Source: Sphingomonas crocodyli (lineage in GTDB: Bacteria; Pseudomonadota; Alphaproteobacteria; Sphingomonadales; Sphingomonadaceae). Taken from it: a DNA stretch of 64,000 nt. The notes beneath the pieces are model-generated. The model saw only the letters and a program-made list of their open reading frames with translations. It had not been told where the DNA came from and did not search any database. The position numbers and the translations under genes are program-made. The stretch covers positions 186,001 through 250,000 of the forward strand of contig NZ_SACN01000004.1 in NCBI RefSeq assembly GCF_004005865.1, given 5' to 3'. Shown here one piece after another: positions 46,942 to 55,581 of this stretch (position 1 is the stretch's first letter; each line of letters opens with the position of its first letter).

Positions 46942-47910
46942 ATGACGGGTATCAAGCGGGCCATCATGGCCGCGATGGCTGCCTTCACGATCGCGGGATC
47001 GGCCCAGGCTGCGGAATGGGTCGTGAACGGCAACTTCACCGACCTGAGCCTGATCGCCGACGGCACGTGGGGCAATGCGGGCGACAGCGTCGCCGCCGGC
47101 AACTACCAGATCGGCGCGCTTTCGGATCGCGGCGCCGTCCTGGGCGGCACCGGCGGCGTGACGCCGACCGGCTGGGTCACATCGGGCTATAATTTCGTGT
47201 TCCAGGCCGGTCAGGCCGACAACGCCTCGATCGGCGCGCTGACCAACTTCAGCGGCGGCACCGGCCCCGGCGATCGTTTCAGCCTCAATGGCCCCAATCA
47301 GCCCATGAACGCCGTCAACAACGGCTTCGTCGGCGAAAGCCCGGCGGGCGGCGCCTTCCTGGTGATGGACAGCAACCTGGTCGATACGTCGGACATCGGC
47401 AACCTGACCCTGCCGATCAGCCAGACGATCAACGGCCTGACCGTCGGTAACATGTACAAGGTGTCCTTCTACTGGGCCGCGGCCCAGCAGTACGGCTTTA
47501 CCGGCGAGACCTTCGAAGGCTTCCGCGTCGGCCTGGGCGACACGGTGATCCCGACCAATTCGGGCCCGAACGAGCAGTTCGACGACACCGAAGCGAATAT
47601 CGAAAACCTGCCGGCCTGCTCCTTCTGTAAGGATACGGGTTTCGTGGTGAACCCGGACCAGGGCTTCACCGACTGGCGCAAGGTCGACTTCTACTTCACC
47701 GCCAGCAATTCGACCCAGGTGCTCAGCTTCCTGGCGACCGGCGGTCCGCAGGGTCAGCCGCCCTTCTCGCTGCTCGACGGCATTTCGATGACCGACGCGC
47801 CCGAGCCGACGACCTGGGCGATGATGCTGATCGGCTTCGGCGCGGTCGGCGGTGCGCTGCGCCGTCGCGGCGGCAAGCTGGCCACGACGCGCCCCGCGCT
47901 CGCCGCCTGA
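46942..47910 (+). CDS. PEPxxWA-CTERM sorting domain-containing exported protein
   Basis: A 322-residue exported protein: signal peptide residues 1-24 (ending SAQAA) and a C-terminal PEPTTWAMM, hydrophobic stretch and RRR, the PEPxxWA-CTERM signal of sphingomonads recognised by an exosortase-type system. The middle is Gly/Asn-rich and beta-like with two close Cys (CSFC). The start at 46942 follows GGGGA. Function unknown; likely surface or periplasmic. Confidence 0.88.
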   Translation: MTGIKRAIMAAMAAFTIAGSAQAAEWVVNGNFTDLSLIADGTWGNAGDSVAAGNYQIGALSDRGAVLGGTGGVTPTGWVTSGYNFVFQAGQADNASIGALTNFSGGTGPGDRFSLNGPNQPMNAVNNGFVGESPAGGAFLVMDSNLVDTSDIGNLTLPISQTINGLTVGNMYKVSFYWAAAQQYGFTGETFEGFRVGLGDTVIPTNSGPNEQFDDTEANIENLPACSFCKDTGFVVNPDQGFTDWRKVDFYFTASNSTQVLSFLATGGPQGQPPFSLLDGISMTDAPEPTTWAMMLIGFGAVGGALRRRGGKLATTRPALAA

Positions 47911-47996
47911 ACGCTTCCGCCCATCGCAGGGCAATGACGGGGCGCGACGTGGTCGCGCCCTTTGTCTATAAGGCGGTGTGAAGGTCTGATCCGCTG

Positions 47997-48812
47997 ATGT
48001 CGAACATCCAGCCGATATTTCGTGAAGTGCTCGCGCTGTGCGCGTGGCTGGTGATCCTGTCGGTCATCTTCGTTCCGCTCGAGCGGCTGTTCGCGCTGCG
48101 CCCCAACAAGATCTGGCGCCCGGCCATCCTGCAGGATCTGGGCTATTACTTCTTCAACGGCATCGCCGCCGCTTTGGTGCTGGCCATCCCGATCAGCTGG
48201 GCGATCGCCGGATCGCACGAGATCATGCCCGATGCCTATCTGCGCTGGATCGGCAGCCTGCCGATGTGGGCGACGATCCTCGCAACCTTCCTGGTGGGCG
48301 AGGTCGGCTTTTACTGGGGCCATCGGCTGAGCCACGAATGGGGGCCGCTCTGGTATTTCCACGCGGTCCATCACGAGCCGACGCATCTCGATTTCCTGGT
48401 CAACACGCGCGCATCGCCGGTCGACATTATCTTCACCCGGCTGTGCGGGCTGGTGCCGGTCTATCTGCTGGGGCTGGGCAACCCGAACACGTCGAGCGGG
48501 CAGATCGCGCCGTTGCTGCTGCTGATCGGCGGCAAGATCTGGAGCTTCTTCATCCACGCCAATCTGCGCTGGCGGCTCGGCTGGTTCGAGAAGGTGCTGT
48601 CGTCACCGCGCTTTCACCACTGGCATCACGCGCGGCTGGGGCCGATCAACCGCAATTATGCGCCGATGGTGCCCTTCGTCGACAAGCTGTTCGGCACCTA
48701 CCACCTGCCCGACAATGGCAGCTGGCCCGAACGCTATGGCATCCGGACGCGTGAGGAAGACGCGCCCGTGCCGGAGGTGAAGGCCGATCAGCCCTCGCGC
48801 GTGGCGTCGTAA
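47997..48812 (+). CDS. Sterol desaturase / fatty acid hydroxylase family protein
   Basis: A 271-residue membrane di-iron enzyme with several transmembrane helices (about residues 15-35, 55-75, 90-105, 150-175). The His clusters HRLSH, HAVHHEPTH and HHWHHA are complete and should ligand the diiron centre. In sphingomonads relatives hydroxylate lipids or carotenoids; the substrate here is unknown. The 3' end overlaps the convergent chorismate mutase gene by 25 bases. Confidence 0.9.
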   Translation: MSNIQPIFREVLALCAWLVILSVIFVPLERLFALRPNKIWRPAILQDLGYYFFNGIAAALVLAIPISWAIAGSHEIMPDAYLRWIGSLPMWATILATFLVGEVGFYWGHRLSHEWGPLWYFHAVHHEPTHLDFLVNTRASPVDIIFTRLCGLVPVYLLGLGNPNTSSGQIAPLLLLIGGKIWSFFIHANLRWRLGWFEKVLSSPRFHHWHHARLGPINRNYAPMVPFVDKLFGTYHLPDNGSWPERYGIRTREEDAPVPEVKADQPSRVAS

Positions 48813-49120
48813 ACCGCGAATTCGTGCGCGATCGATCCTTCGACGAGCATGTCGTAGAGTTGATAGGCGAGCTTGGGCGGGAAGCCGCGATCGTCGGCCA
48901 CCTTCACCGCATGCGCGATCACCGCGGCCTTGCGCACCTCATCGCGCACCGCGCCGCGATCGGGCTTAATCCGCGCCGCCGCCTCGATATAGCGCATCCG
49001 CTCCCCCAGCAGGCTGACGATCAGCGTGTCGAGCGAATCGATCGCGGCGCGCACCTCGCTCATCTGGGTGCAATCGGCGGCGGGGACGATCTCGGGCTTT
49101 GCGGGGGTTTCTTCGGTCAT
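48788..49120 (-). CDS. AroQ-type chorismate mutase
   Basis: A 110-residue all-helical protein of the AroQ class, converting chorismate to prephenate; the closely related PchB-type isochorismate pyruvate lyases share the fold. RAAIDSLDTLIVSLLGERMRYIEAAARIKP is the first long helix with the conserved Arg and Lys. No aromatic biosynthesis genes are adjacent. It could also be a secreted-type lyase, but no signal peptide is present. Confidence 0.85.
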   Translation of the reverse strand: MTEETPAKPEIVPAADCTQMSEVRAAIDSLDTLIVSLLGERMRYIEAAARIKPDRGAVRDEVRKAAVIAHAVKVADDRGFPPKLAYQLYDMLVEGSIAHEFAVYDATREG

Positions 49121-49150
49121 GGCGCGGGGCTTAGCGGAACCCTTCGCGCT

Positions 49151-49179
49151 TGACTATCCGGCGCTTCATCGTCATAGGC
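49151..49179 (+). promoter_or_regulatory. Candidate rpsD promoter
   Basis: TTGACT (49151-49156) and CATAGG (49174-49179) with 17-base spacing, about 140 bases before the rpsD ATG, leaving a leader that could carry S4 feedback control. Confidence 0.45.
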
Positions 49180-49318
49180 GCCGCTTCGCAATCGGCCCCG
49201 TACCCCAGTGAAGCGGTGGCCCTGCCGATCCCACAAGGTCCAAGCAGCGCGGAATACTGGGAAGAACCCCGGCGTCATCAGGCGTCGGGCCACGTAGTAG
49301 CGATTGAAGGAAAGACAT

Positions 49319-49933
49319 ATGTCGAAGCGCAACAGCGCCAAGTACAAGCTCGACCGCCGGATGGGCGAAAACATCTGGGGTCGCCCGAAGAGCCCGGTCA
49401 ACAAGCGTGAGTACGGCCCCGGCCAGCATGGTCAGCGCCGCAAGGGCAAGATGTCCGACTTCGGCCTGCAGCTCCGCGCCAAGCAGAAGCTCAAGGGCTA
49501 CTATGGCGACGTGACCGAGAAGCAGTTCAAGAAGAGCTACGTCGAAGCATCGCGCATGAAGGGCGATACCTCGCAGAACCTGATCGGCCTGCTCGAGCGC
49601 CGCCTGGACGCGATCGTTTACCGCGCGAAGTTCGCGCCGACGATCTTCGCCGCGCGCCAGCTGGTCAGCCACGGCCACATCCGCGTCAACGGCGTGAAGT
49701 GCAACATCGCGTCGCGCCTCGTGAAGCCGGGCGATGAAATCTCGCTGGGTTCGAAGGCGCAGGAAATGGCGCTGGTGATCGAAGCACAGGGCCTGTCGGA
49801 GCGCGACATCCCCGAATATATCGCTGCCGACGGCGCCGCTAAGGTTTCGTTCGTCCGCGTCCCGACCCTGGATGAGGTTCCCTATCCGGTGAAGATGGAA
49901 CCGAACCTGGTCGTCGAATTCTATTCGCGCTGA
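49319..49933 (+). CDS. rpsD: 30S ribosomal protein S4
   Basis: A 204-residue S4, a primary 16S-binding protein. The S4 RNA-binding domain near residues 95-155 contains [20 protein letters not shown] and [12 protein letters not shown]. The start is the ATG at 49319 after GAAGGA; the frame is also open to a TTG at 49304. Encoded alone rather than in the alpha operon, as in other alphaproteobacteria. Confidence 0.98.
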   Translation: MSKRNSAKYKLDRRMGENIWGRPKSPVNKREYGPGQHGQRRKGKMSDFGLQLRAKQKLKGYYGDVTEKQFKKSYVEASRMKGDTSQNLIGLLERRLDAIVYRAKFAPTIFAARQLVSHGHIRVNGVKCNIASRLVKPGDEISLGSKAQEMALVIEAQGLSERDIPEYIAADGAAKVSFVRVPTLDEVPYPVKMEPNLVVEFYSR

Positions 49934-49963
49934 TCCGGCCTCGGCCTGATATCGGCGAACAAG

Positions 49964-49996
49964 GGGGCGGTCCTTCGGGGCCGCCCCTTTTGTTTT
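49964..49996 (+). terminator. Intrinsic terminator after rpsD
   Basis: GGGGCGG (49964-49970) and CCGCCCC (49981-49987) around a ten-base loop, then TTTTGTTTT. The T tract runs into the end of the convergent NUDIX reading frame. Confidence 0.88.
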
Positions 49997-50432
49997 CAGG
50001 CTTTCAGATTGCGGAACAGCGGCAGGATATGGTCGCGCGTCAGCGGCGCGAGCGGCATTCTTTCCGCCACATCCCCCTCGACCCAGAGAGCCTCTTCGAT
50101 CTCGGCCAGAACCGCGGGGATGTGACCCGCTATGCGGACGTGAAAGACTTCGGCCTTTACGAGATGCGCGGGCTAGGCGCAACGAAGCAGCCGAGATGCG
50201 ATGCGTCGTCAGGATCGAGGATAAGCCCGATCTCCTCACGCACTTCGCGTATCACGGCCGCCAGTGATGGTTCGCCCGGCTCGATCTTGCCGCCAGCCTG
50301 CATGAACCATCGCGAACCGGCTTTGCGCACCAGCAGCAGGCGACCCGCGCCATCGTCGATCAGCGCGGCGGCAATATGAATGATCGGCCCGCCGTCTGCG
50401 TCGCAATGCTTCACATTGCGACGCCCGGCCAT
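49996..50432 (-). pseudogene. NUDIX hydrolase gene interrupted by a frameshift
   Basis: The first frame (50432 down to 50157) has a NUDIX box GGKIEPGEPSLAAVIREVREEIG with the required acidic residues and ends prematurely at TAA. The next frame continues from about 50160 to a TGA at 49996-49998 and encodes the expected C-terminal part: VKAEVFHVRIAGHIPAVLAE, then ALWVEGDVAERMPLAPLTRD. The 437-base length is not a multiple of three. One base lost or two gained near 50157-50185 explains it. Either a decaying gene or a sequencing error. It begins one base after the stop of the XRE-cupin gene. Confidence 0.8.
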
Positions 50433-50433
50433 C

Positions 50434-51072
50434 TCAGCCCGCGTTGCGCGGATAGACGATGATGGAGAGATAGCGGCTCGACGGTGTGATCAGCGATTCC
50501 GGGCCGTGCAACGCCGAGGAATCGAACAACAACGTGTCGCCTTCGGTCAGCGTGTAGCTTTCCGCGCCGTGGCGGTAGCTGACCGATCCTTCGAGCATGT
50601 AGATCATCTCGACCCCGCCATGCCGGAAACCGGTATGCGGATGCGCATTTTCGCTGAGCGAGATGAGATAGGGTTCGACCACGACATCGCCGTTCAGCAC
50701 ATGGCCGAGCAGTTGATAAGCGTGGCCCGATTTGCTGCCGCGCCGTTCGATCGACACGCCCTTTTCGGCGGGTACATAGGAGCAGTCCTGCCGCTCCTCG
50801 AACGAGGCGAACAACGAGGACAGCGGCACGTTCAGCGCCCCCGCGATCGACTGCAAGGTCGATAGCGAGGCGGAAATGCCGCCATTCTCGATCTTCGACA
50901 ACATGCCGGTCGAGATACTCGACGCCGCAGCCAGATCGGACACCGACAGATCATTCTGCCGACGCAACTGACGAATCTGCAACCCGAGCGCACGTTCGAG
51001 CGTGCGTTCCGGCTGTTGCGGCGCGTTTGAGAGGGAGCGTGTTTCGCCCTCCTCCAGACGTTCCTTGGTCAT
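50434..51072 (-). CDS. XRE-family regulator with C-terminal cupin
   Basis: A 212-residue regulator. The HTH_3/XRE domain spans about residues 27-85 (LGLQIRQLRRQNDLSVSDLAAASSISTGMLSKIENG) and a small cupin spans about 130-205 with HTGFRHGGVEMIYMLEG. This architecture (PuuR-like) is common for regulators of amine, sugar or amino acid catabolism. The effector is unknown. aguA-aguB lie about 2 kb away, but a link is only speculative. Confidence 0.85.
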   Translation of the reverse strand: MTKERLEEGETRSLSNAPQQPERTLERALGLQIRQLRRQNDLSVSDLAAASSISTGMLSKIENGGISASLSTLQSIAGALNVPLSSLFASFEERQDCSYVPAEKGVSIERRGSKSGHAYQLLGHVLNGDVVVEPYLISLSENAHPHTGFRHGGVEMIYMLEGSVSYRHGAESYTLTEGDTLLFDSSALHGPESLITPSSRYLSIIVYPRNAG

Positions 51073-51188
51073 ATGGCCCTCCTGCAGAGCGCGGATTGCG
51101 CTGCAGCACAGGGGCCGTCAGGTCAACGCATCTTTTGTTGCGTCAGGCACAGCCGTTTCGCCGGGCGAAACGCCTGGCGTGGAATCGC

Positions 51189-53201
51189 CTACATCCCCAT
51201 CGCCTTGCGGATGAACTCGTCCGACTTGCGCAGCATCTGCTCACGCACGGCAGAGTCCTCCAGATAATGGTCGAGCTTGGGATAAGCGACGAACTCATGC
51301 GGGACGCCCGCCGATGCCAACCGCGAGTCCATCAGGCGGGATTCGCCAATACGGACGTTGCGATCCTTCTCGCCGTGGAACAGCAGGACCGGTGCCTTGA
51401 TCCGATCGGCATGACGTGCGGGCGACCCTTCGGCAATATGCGGGCCGCTACCGATATAATCGGAAACGATGCGGAAGTTGGTCCAGTTGCGGCTTTCTTC
51501 CTTCAACTCGTTAAGGTCGGTCACGGGCGCGACCGCGACCACGGCCTTGAACAAGCCCGGTTCGGTGACGGCCGACTGAAGCGCGGCATAGCCGCCATAG
51601 GACCAGCCGAAGATCGCAACCTTGCCGGGATCGGCGATCCCCTGACCGATCAAATAACGGCCGGCATCGTTGACGTCGCCGATCGCGACCTTCCACGATT
51701 GGAAACCGTTCTTTTGAAACCAGGCGTCGCCATAGCCGCTCGATCCGCGAAACTGCGGCTGGATGACCGCATAACCGCGTGCGACGAAGAAGGCCGACAG
51801 CCAGTCGAAACCCCAATAGTCGCGTGACGACGGGCCGCCATGCGGCATGACGATGGCGGGCACCTTCTTGCCCTCCATGCCCACCGGGATCTGGAGATAA
51901 GCGGGGATCATCGTCCCATCCGCCGCCTTGTAGCTGATCGACTTCATCTCCGCGATCGCCCTGCCCGTGAGTTGCGGCCGGACATCGAGCACCTTGGCCA
52001 GCTGACGGCTGGGCCGATCGAACAGATAATAGGCACCCGGATCGGTATCGTTGCCGCCGAACAACAACAGCCGGCTCTCGTCCCGGCTGGCGTCGACTAC
52101 GCTCAGCGATTTGCCCGGCACGGCCTTTTCCAGCGAAATGCGCAACTTCTCGATAGCCGGGTCGATATAATGAACGCTGGTCTTGTCGGTCGTATAGCTG
52201 ACCCCGACGACTCGACGCTGCCGACCGACGTAGCGGAAACCGCCGACATCGACATCGGGATGGGCGTAGATCAGCGTCGCCTTGTCCGATCCGTCGAGCG
52301 GCATTTCGTAGGCGGCCCAGCGGCCGTCCTTCTTCATCATGCCATAAACGACATCGCGTTCCGCATCGACCGAATAGGGATTGAAGCCGGTGTCTTTGAC
52401 GCTGTCGAACTGGCCGAAGGGGATCCAGTTACGCTGGCCCTTCATGCGGAAGAAATAGTTGATGATGCCGCTGGCCTGCCCGGTTTCGCCGCGAATATGC
52501 TGATAACCCGCGATGCGGACGACGCCTTTACCATCGCTTATATATTCGACCGCCCCGTCGCGGGCGGGTTCGACCCGCTGGCTCGACAGTGTGGACGTGT
52601 TGATCCGATCCACGCCCAGCCCTTCGGCCTTTTTCTCGATCAGCGATCCGATCTTGGCCTGCGGCACATAATTGCGCGTCATCAGCACCATGCCGTCTTC
52701 ATCGGGCAGCCAATCGACGACATCGCCACCGCCCAGCGACTGATAGAGCGAGTTTGCGTTTTCACGGTTGCTGAGCATCTTCGGATTGCCGCCACCGACA
52801 TCGACCGCGAAGGTACGCGTGAAGGGCAGGATTTCCAGATAGGCCTTATCGATCACGCCATAGACTGTGCATACGAGCCGCGTGTTCGATACCCAATTGC
52901 ACCTCTGGAGCCGATCCGGATCGCCGCTGTCGGCCAGCGCGCGCTTGGCAGGTTCGGTCGAATCGAGATCGATGGTGTAAAGCGCAGACCCCGCGCCAAC
53001 TGTGGGCACGATATAGGCGATCTTCCTGCCATCCGGCGACAGGCTGAGGTTCGATATCGCCTCACGCGCACCAAAGACCTTGGCCGCATCGAAATCGGCC
53101 GACTGCGCCAGCGCCGCACCCGACACGATGGCGAGCGCGGCAGCGCCCGCCGGGAAAATCGCGATCATGGAAGTGCCCGTAATATTCCCCGCACCCTTCA
53201 T
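51189..53201 (-). CDS. S9-family prolyl oligopeptidase, exported
   Basis: A predicted 670-residue serine peptidase. The ATG at 53201 gives a Lys in the n-region and a signal peptide to about residue 33 (ALAQS); ATG 53168 would shorten it by 11. An N-terminal beta-propeller is followed by the alpha/beta hydrolase domain with GWSYGGY (catalytic Ser), HGEKDRNV (Asp) and KLDHYLED (His), in the usual order. Likely periplasmic dipeptidyl or acylaminoacyl peptidase; the exact specificity cannot be assigned. Confidence 0.87.
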   Translation of the reverse strand: MKGAGNITGTSMIAIFPAGAAALAIVSGAALAQSADFDAAKVFGAREAISNLSLSPDGRKIAYIVPTVGAGSALYTIDLDSTEPAKRALADSGDPDRLQRCNWVSNTRLVCTVYGVIDKAYLEILPFTRTFAVDVGGGNPKMLSNRENANSLYQSLGGGDVVDWLPDEDGMVLMTRNYVPQAKIGSLIEKKAEGLGVDRINTSTLSSQRVEPARDGAVEYISDGKGVVRIAGYQHIRGETGQASGIINYFFRMKGQRNWIPFGQFDSVKDTGFNPYSVDAERDVVYGMMKKDGRWAAYEMPLDGSDKATLIYAHPDVDVGGFRYVGRQRRVVGVSYTTDKTSVHYIDPAIEKLRISLEKAVPGKSLSVVDASRDESRLLLFGGNDTDPGAYYLFDRPSRQLAKVLDVRPQLTGRAIAEMKSISYKAADGTMIPAYLQIPVGMEGKKVPAIVMPHGGPSSRDYWGFDWLSAFFVARGYAVIQPQFRGSSGYGDAWFQKNGFQSWKVAIGDVNDAGRYLIGQGIADPGKVAIFGWSYGGYAALQSAVTEPGLFKAVVAVAPVTDLNELKEESRNWTNFRIVSDYIGSGPHIAEGSPARHADRIKAPVLLFHGEKDRNVRIGESRLMDSRLASAGVPHEFVAYPKLDHYLEDSAVREQMLRKSDEFIRKAMGM

Positions 53202-53286
53202 GGAAAAAGCGGCAGCGGGTGTGCAAGGACAATTCGCACCACTTCGCCCCCTTTCACCCGTCACATCGCATCGCTATTTGCGCGGC

Positions 53287-54273
53287 ATGACAGACTATCG
53301 CCAGCCAGCCGAATGGGCGCCGCATGACAGCGTCTGGATCGGCTTTCCGAGCCATCCCGAACTTTGGGAAGACGACCTTGAGCCCGCGCGGGGCGAGGTG
53401 ATCGCCTTCGCGCGCGCCGTCCATGCGGGCGGCAAGGGCGAGCGGGTCGTGCTGGTCACGGCCGATGAGGCCTCGGCCGATCGCGCGCGCGAACTGGCGG
53501 GCGATGCGGCGGACGTGATCGTCGAACCGTTCGGCGACATCTGGTTGCGCGACACCGCGCCGATCATCGTCACGGGCGCCGCCGGGCGCGCGGCGACCGA
53601 TTTCGGCTTCAACTGGTGGGGCGGGAAATATGCACTGGAGGGCGACGAGAGCATCGGCGCCCGTCTGGCGGCGCGCACCGGCTGGCCCGTGCGCAAGGGC
53701 GACTGGGTGTTCGAAGGCGGCGCGATCGACGTCGACGGCACCGGCCTGGGCGTGACGACCGAGCAGTGCCTGCTCAACGTCAATCGCAACCCCAATATGG
53801 GCGTCGCGGATATCGAAAAGCGCCTGAAGGCCGATCTGGGCATCGATCGGCTACTGTGGCTGGGCGATGGCCTGGCCAACGACCATACCGACGGCCATGT
53901 CGACAATCTCGCGCGCTTCGTGGGCGAAGGGCGGATCGCGATCCCGACGCCGGCCGATGCCGACGATCCCAATGCCGCGATCTATGAGGATGCCGCCGGC
54001 CGCGCCGACGCTTTCGGGCTGGAGGTCGTATCGATCCCCTCGCCGGGCGAAGTCCTGCGCGACGGGGAAGTGATCCCGGCGAGCTACATGAACTTCTACA
54101 TCGGCAATGCCACCGTCGTCGTGCCGCTCTACGGCGCGGAGAATGACGAGGCGGCGGTGGCGGCGATCGCGGCGATCTTCCCCGACCGCGACGTCGTCGG
54201 CTTCCGCGCCGACCACATATTAACCGGAGGCGGCAGCTTCCATTGCATCAGTCAGCAGGTGCCCGCAGCATGA
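53287..54273 (+). CDS. aguA: Agmatine deiminase
   Basis: A 328-residue guanidino-group-modifying enzyme converting agmatine to N-carbamoylputrescine and ammonia. DIWLRDTAPI and the C-terminal GGGSFHCISQQ (catalytic Cys) are diagnostic, as is LANDHTDGHVDN (catalytic His). Overlaps aguB by four bases. Start ATG 53287 lacks a strong ribosome binding site. Confidence 0.94.
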   Translation: MTDYRQPAEWAPHDSVWIGFPSHPELWEDDLEPARGEVIAFARAVHAGGKGERVVLVTADEASADRARELAGDAADVIVEPFGDIWLRDTAPIIVTGAAGRAATDFGFNWWGGKYALEGDESIGARLAARTGWPVRKGDWVFEGGAIDVDGTGLGVTTEQCLLNVNRNPNMGVADIEKRLKADLGIDRLLWLGDGLANDHTDGHVDNLARFVGEGRIAIPTPADADDPNAAIYEDAAGRADAFGLEVVSIPSPGEVLRDGEVIPASYMNFYIGNATVVVPLYGAENDEAAVAAIAAIFPDRDVVGFRADHILTGGGSFHCISQQVPAA

Positions 54274-55133
54274 GCAAGATCAAGGTAGCCGCGCTCCAAC
54301 TCGCGCTGTCCGACGATATCGACGCGAACATTGCCGAGGTGAGCAAGCTCGTCCGTGAGGCGGCGGGCAAGGGCGCGCAGGTGATCCTGCCGCCCGAATT
54401 GTTCGAAGGCCATTATTTCTGCCGCGTCGAGGATGAAGGCCTGTTCGCGCGCGCCAAGCCGACCGCCGAGCATAAGGCGGTGCTGGCGATGCAGACGCTG
54501 GCGAGCGAGCTGAAGGTCCATATCCCCACCAGCTTCTTCGAAGCCGATGGCCCGCACCATTATAACAGCCTCGCGATGATCGATCCCGAAGGCAAGGTCG
54601 CGGGCGTCTATCGCAAGACGCACATTCCCGACGGGCCGGGTTATGAGGAGAAGTTCTACTTCCGCCCCGGCAATACCGGTTTCAAGGTGTGGCCGGCCGA
54701 GGGCACGACCGTGGGCGTCGGCATCTGCTGGGACCAATGGTATCCGGAGACGGCGCGCGCGATGATGCTGATGGGCGCCGAGGTTTTGTTCTACCCGACC
54801 GCGATCGGCAACGAGCCGCATGATCCCGATCTCGACACCAGCCGGCTGTGGCGGCGCGCGATGATCGGCCATGCGGTGTCGAACGTGGTGCCCGTCGTGG
54901 CCAGCAACCGGATCGGCACCGAGACCGGCCCCGACGGCGGCAGCGCGCATTTCTACGGCCACAGCTTCATCTGCGACGAGCGCGGCGACATGCTGGCCGA
55001 ATTCGGCGCGACCGAGACGGGCGTTCTGGTGGCCGAACTCGACATCACGCTGGCCAAACGCCACCGCGCCGCCTTCGGCTTCTTCCGCGATCGCCGCCCC
55101 GAACTTTACGGGCGACTGACGCAGGACATCTGA
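54270..55133 (+). CDS. aguB: N-carbamoylputrescine amidase
   Basis: A 287-residue nitrilase-superfamily amidase producing putrescine. The triad is visible as Glu in LPPELFEGHYFC, Lys in YRKTHIPDGP and Cys in GICWDQWYPE. Together with aguA it forms the arginine/agmatine route to putrescine. Start ATG overlaps the aguA stop. Confidence 0.95.
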   Translation: MSKIKVAALQLALSDDIDANIAEVSKLVREAAGKGAQVILPPELFEGHYFCRVEDEGLFARAKPTAEHKAVLAMQTLASELKVHIPTSFFEADGPHHYNSLAMIDPEGKVAGVYRKTHIPDGPGYEEKFYFRPGNTGFKVWPAEGTTVGVGICWDQWYPETARAMMLMGAEVLFYPTAIGNEPHDPDLDTSRLWRRAMIGHAVSNVVPVVASNRIGTETGPDGGSAHFYGHSFICDERGDMLAEFGATETGVLVAELDITLAKRHRAAFGFFRDRRPELYGRLTQDI

Positions 55134-55164
55134 TAGGATCGCACCCGTAACAAGGGAGACTGCC

Positions 55165-55458
55165 ATGACCGTTTCGCGCTTTTACGAGATGAACGCCAAG
55201 CCCGGCATGGCCGCCGAGATGGAAGCCTCGCTCTATGCGCTGGCCGATGCGGTGCGGAAGATCGACGGGTGCGAGGGCGTCGAGATGCTGCGCGACACCG
55301 GCAATGAAGGCCGTTTCCTGTTCAACGAGAAGTGGGCCTCGATCGAGCATCACAAGGGCGCGAGCGGCCAGCTGCCCAAGGACGTCTTCGGCCCGCTGAT
55401 GGCCGCAATGGATGGCCCGCCGGTGGGCGCCTATTTCGATTATCTGAAGGTTATCTGA
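55165..55458 (+). CDS. ABM-type small dimeric alpha/beta-barrel protein
   Basis: A 97-residue protein with MTVSRFYEMNAKPGMAAEME and LFNEKWASIEHHKGA, the two hallmarks of the antibiotic biosynthesis monooxygenase fold. GGGAGA precedes the ATG. It follows aguB by 31 bases; its substrate is unknown. Confidence 0.75.
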   Translation: MTVSRFYEMNAKPGMAAEMEASLYALADAVRKIDGCEGVEMLRDTGNEGRFLFNEKWASIEHHKGASGQLPKDVFGPLMAAMDGPPVGAYFDYLKVI

Positions 55459-55577
55459 GCGTCCTTCGACGGACGGGCTTCGACTTCGCTCAGCCCTGCT
55501 CAGGATGAGGGGTGAAAAGCAAATCCGCTCATCCTGAGTAGCCGCTGAGCATGGCGAAGCGGCGTATCGAAGGACGC
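55459..55577. repeat. Extragenic palindromic repeat with GCGTCCTTCGA ends
   Basis: Perfect 11-bp ends at 55459-55469 and 55567-55577 with an inner perfect pair at 55499-55509 and 55528-55538. It fills the gap between the stops of the convergent ABM-type and symporter genes and abuts the former's stop codon. Confidence 0.78.
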
Positions 55578-55581
55578 CCCG

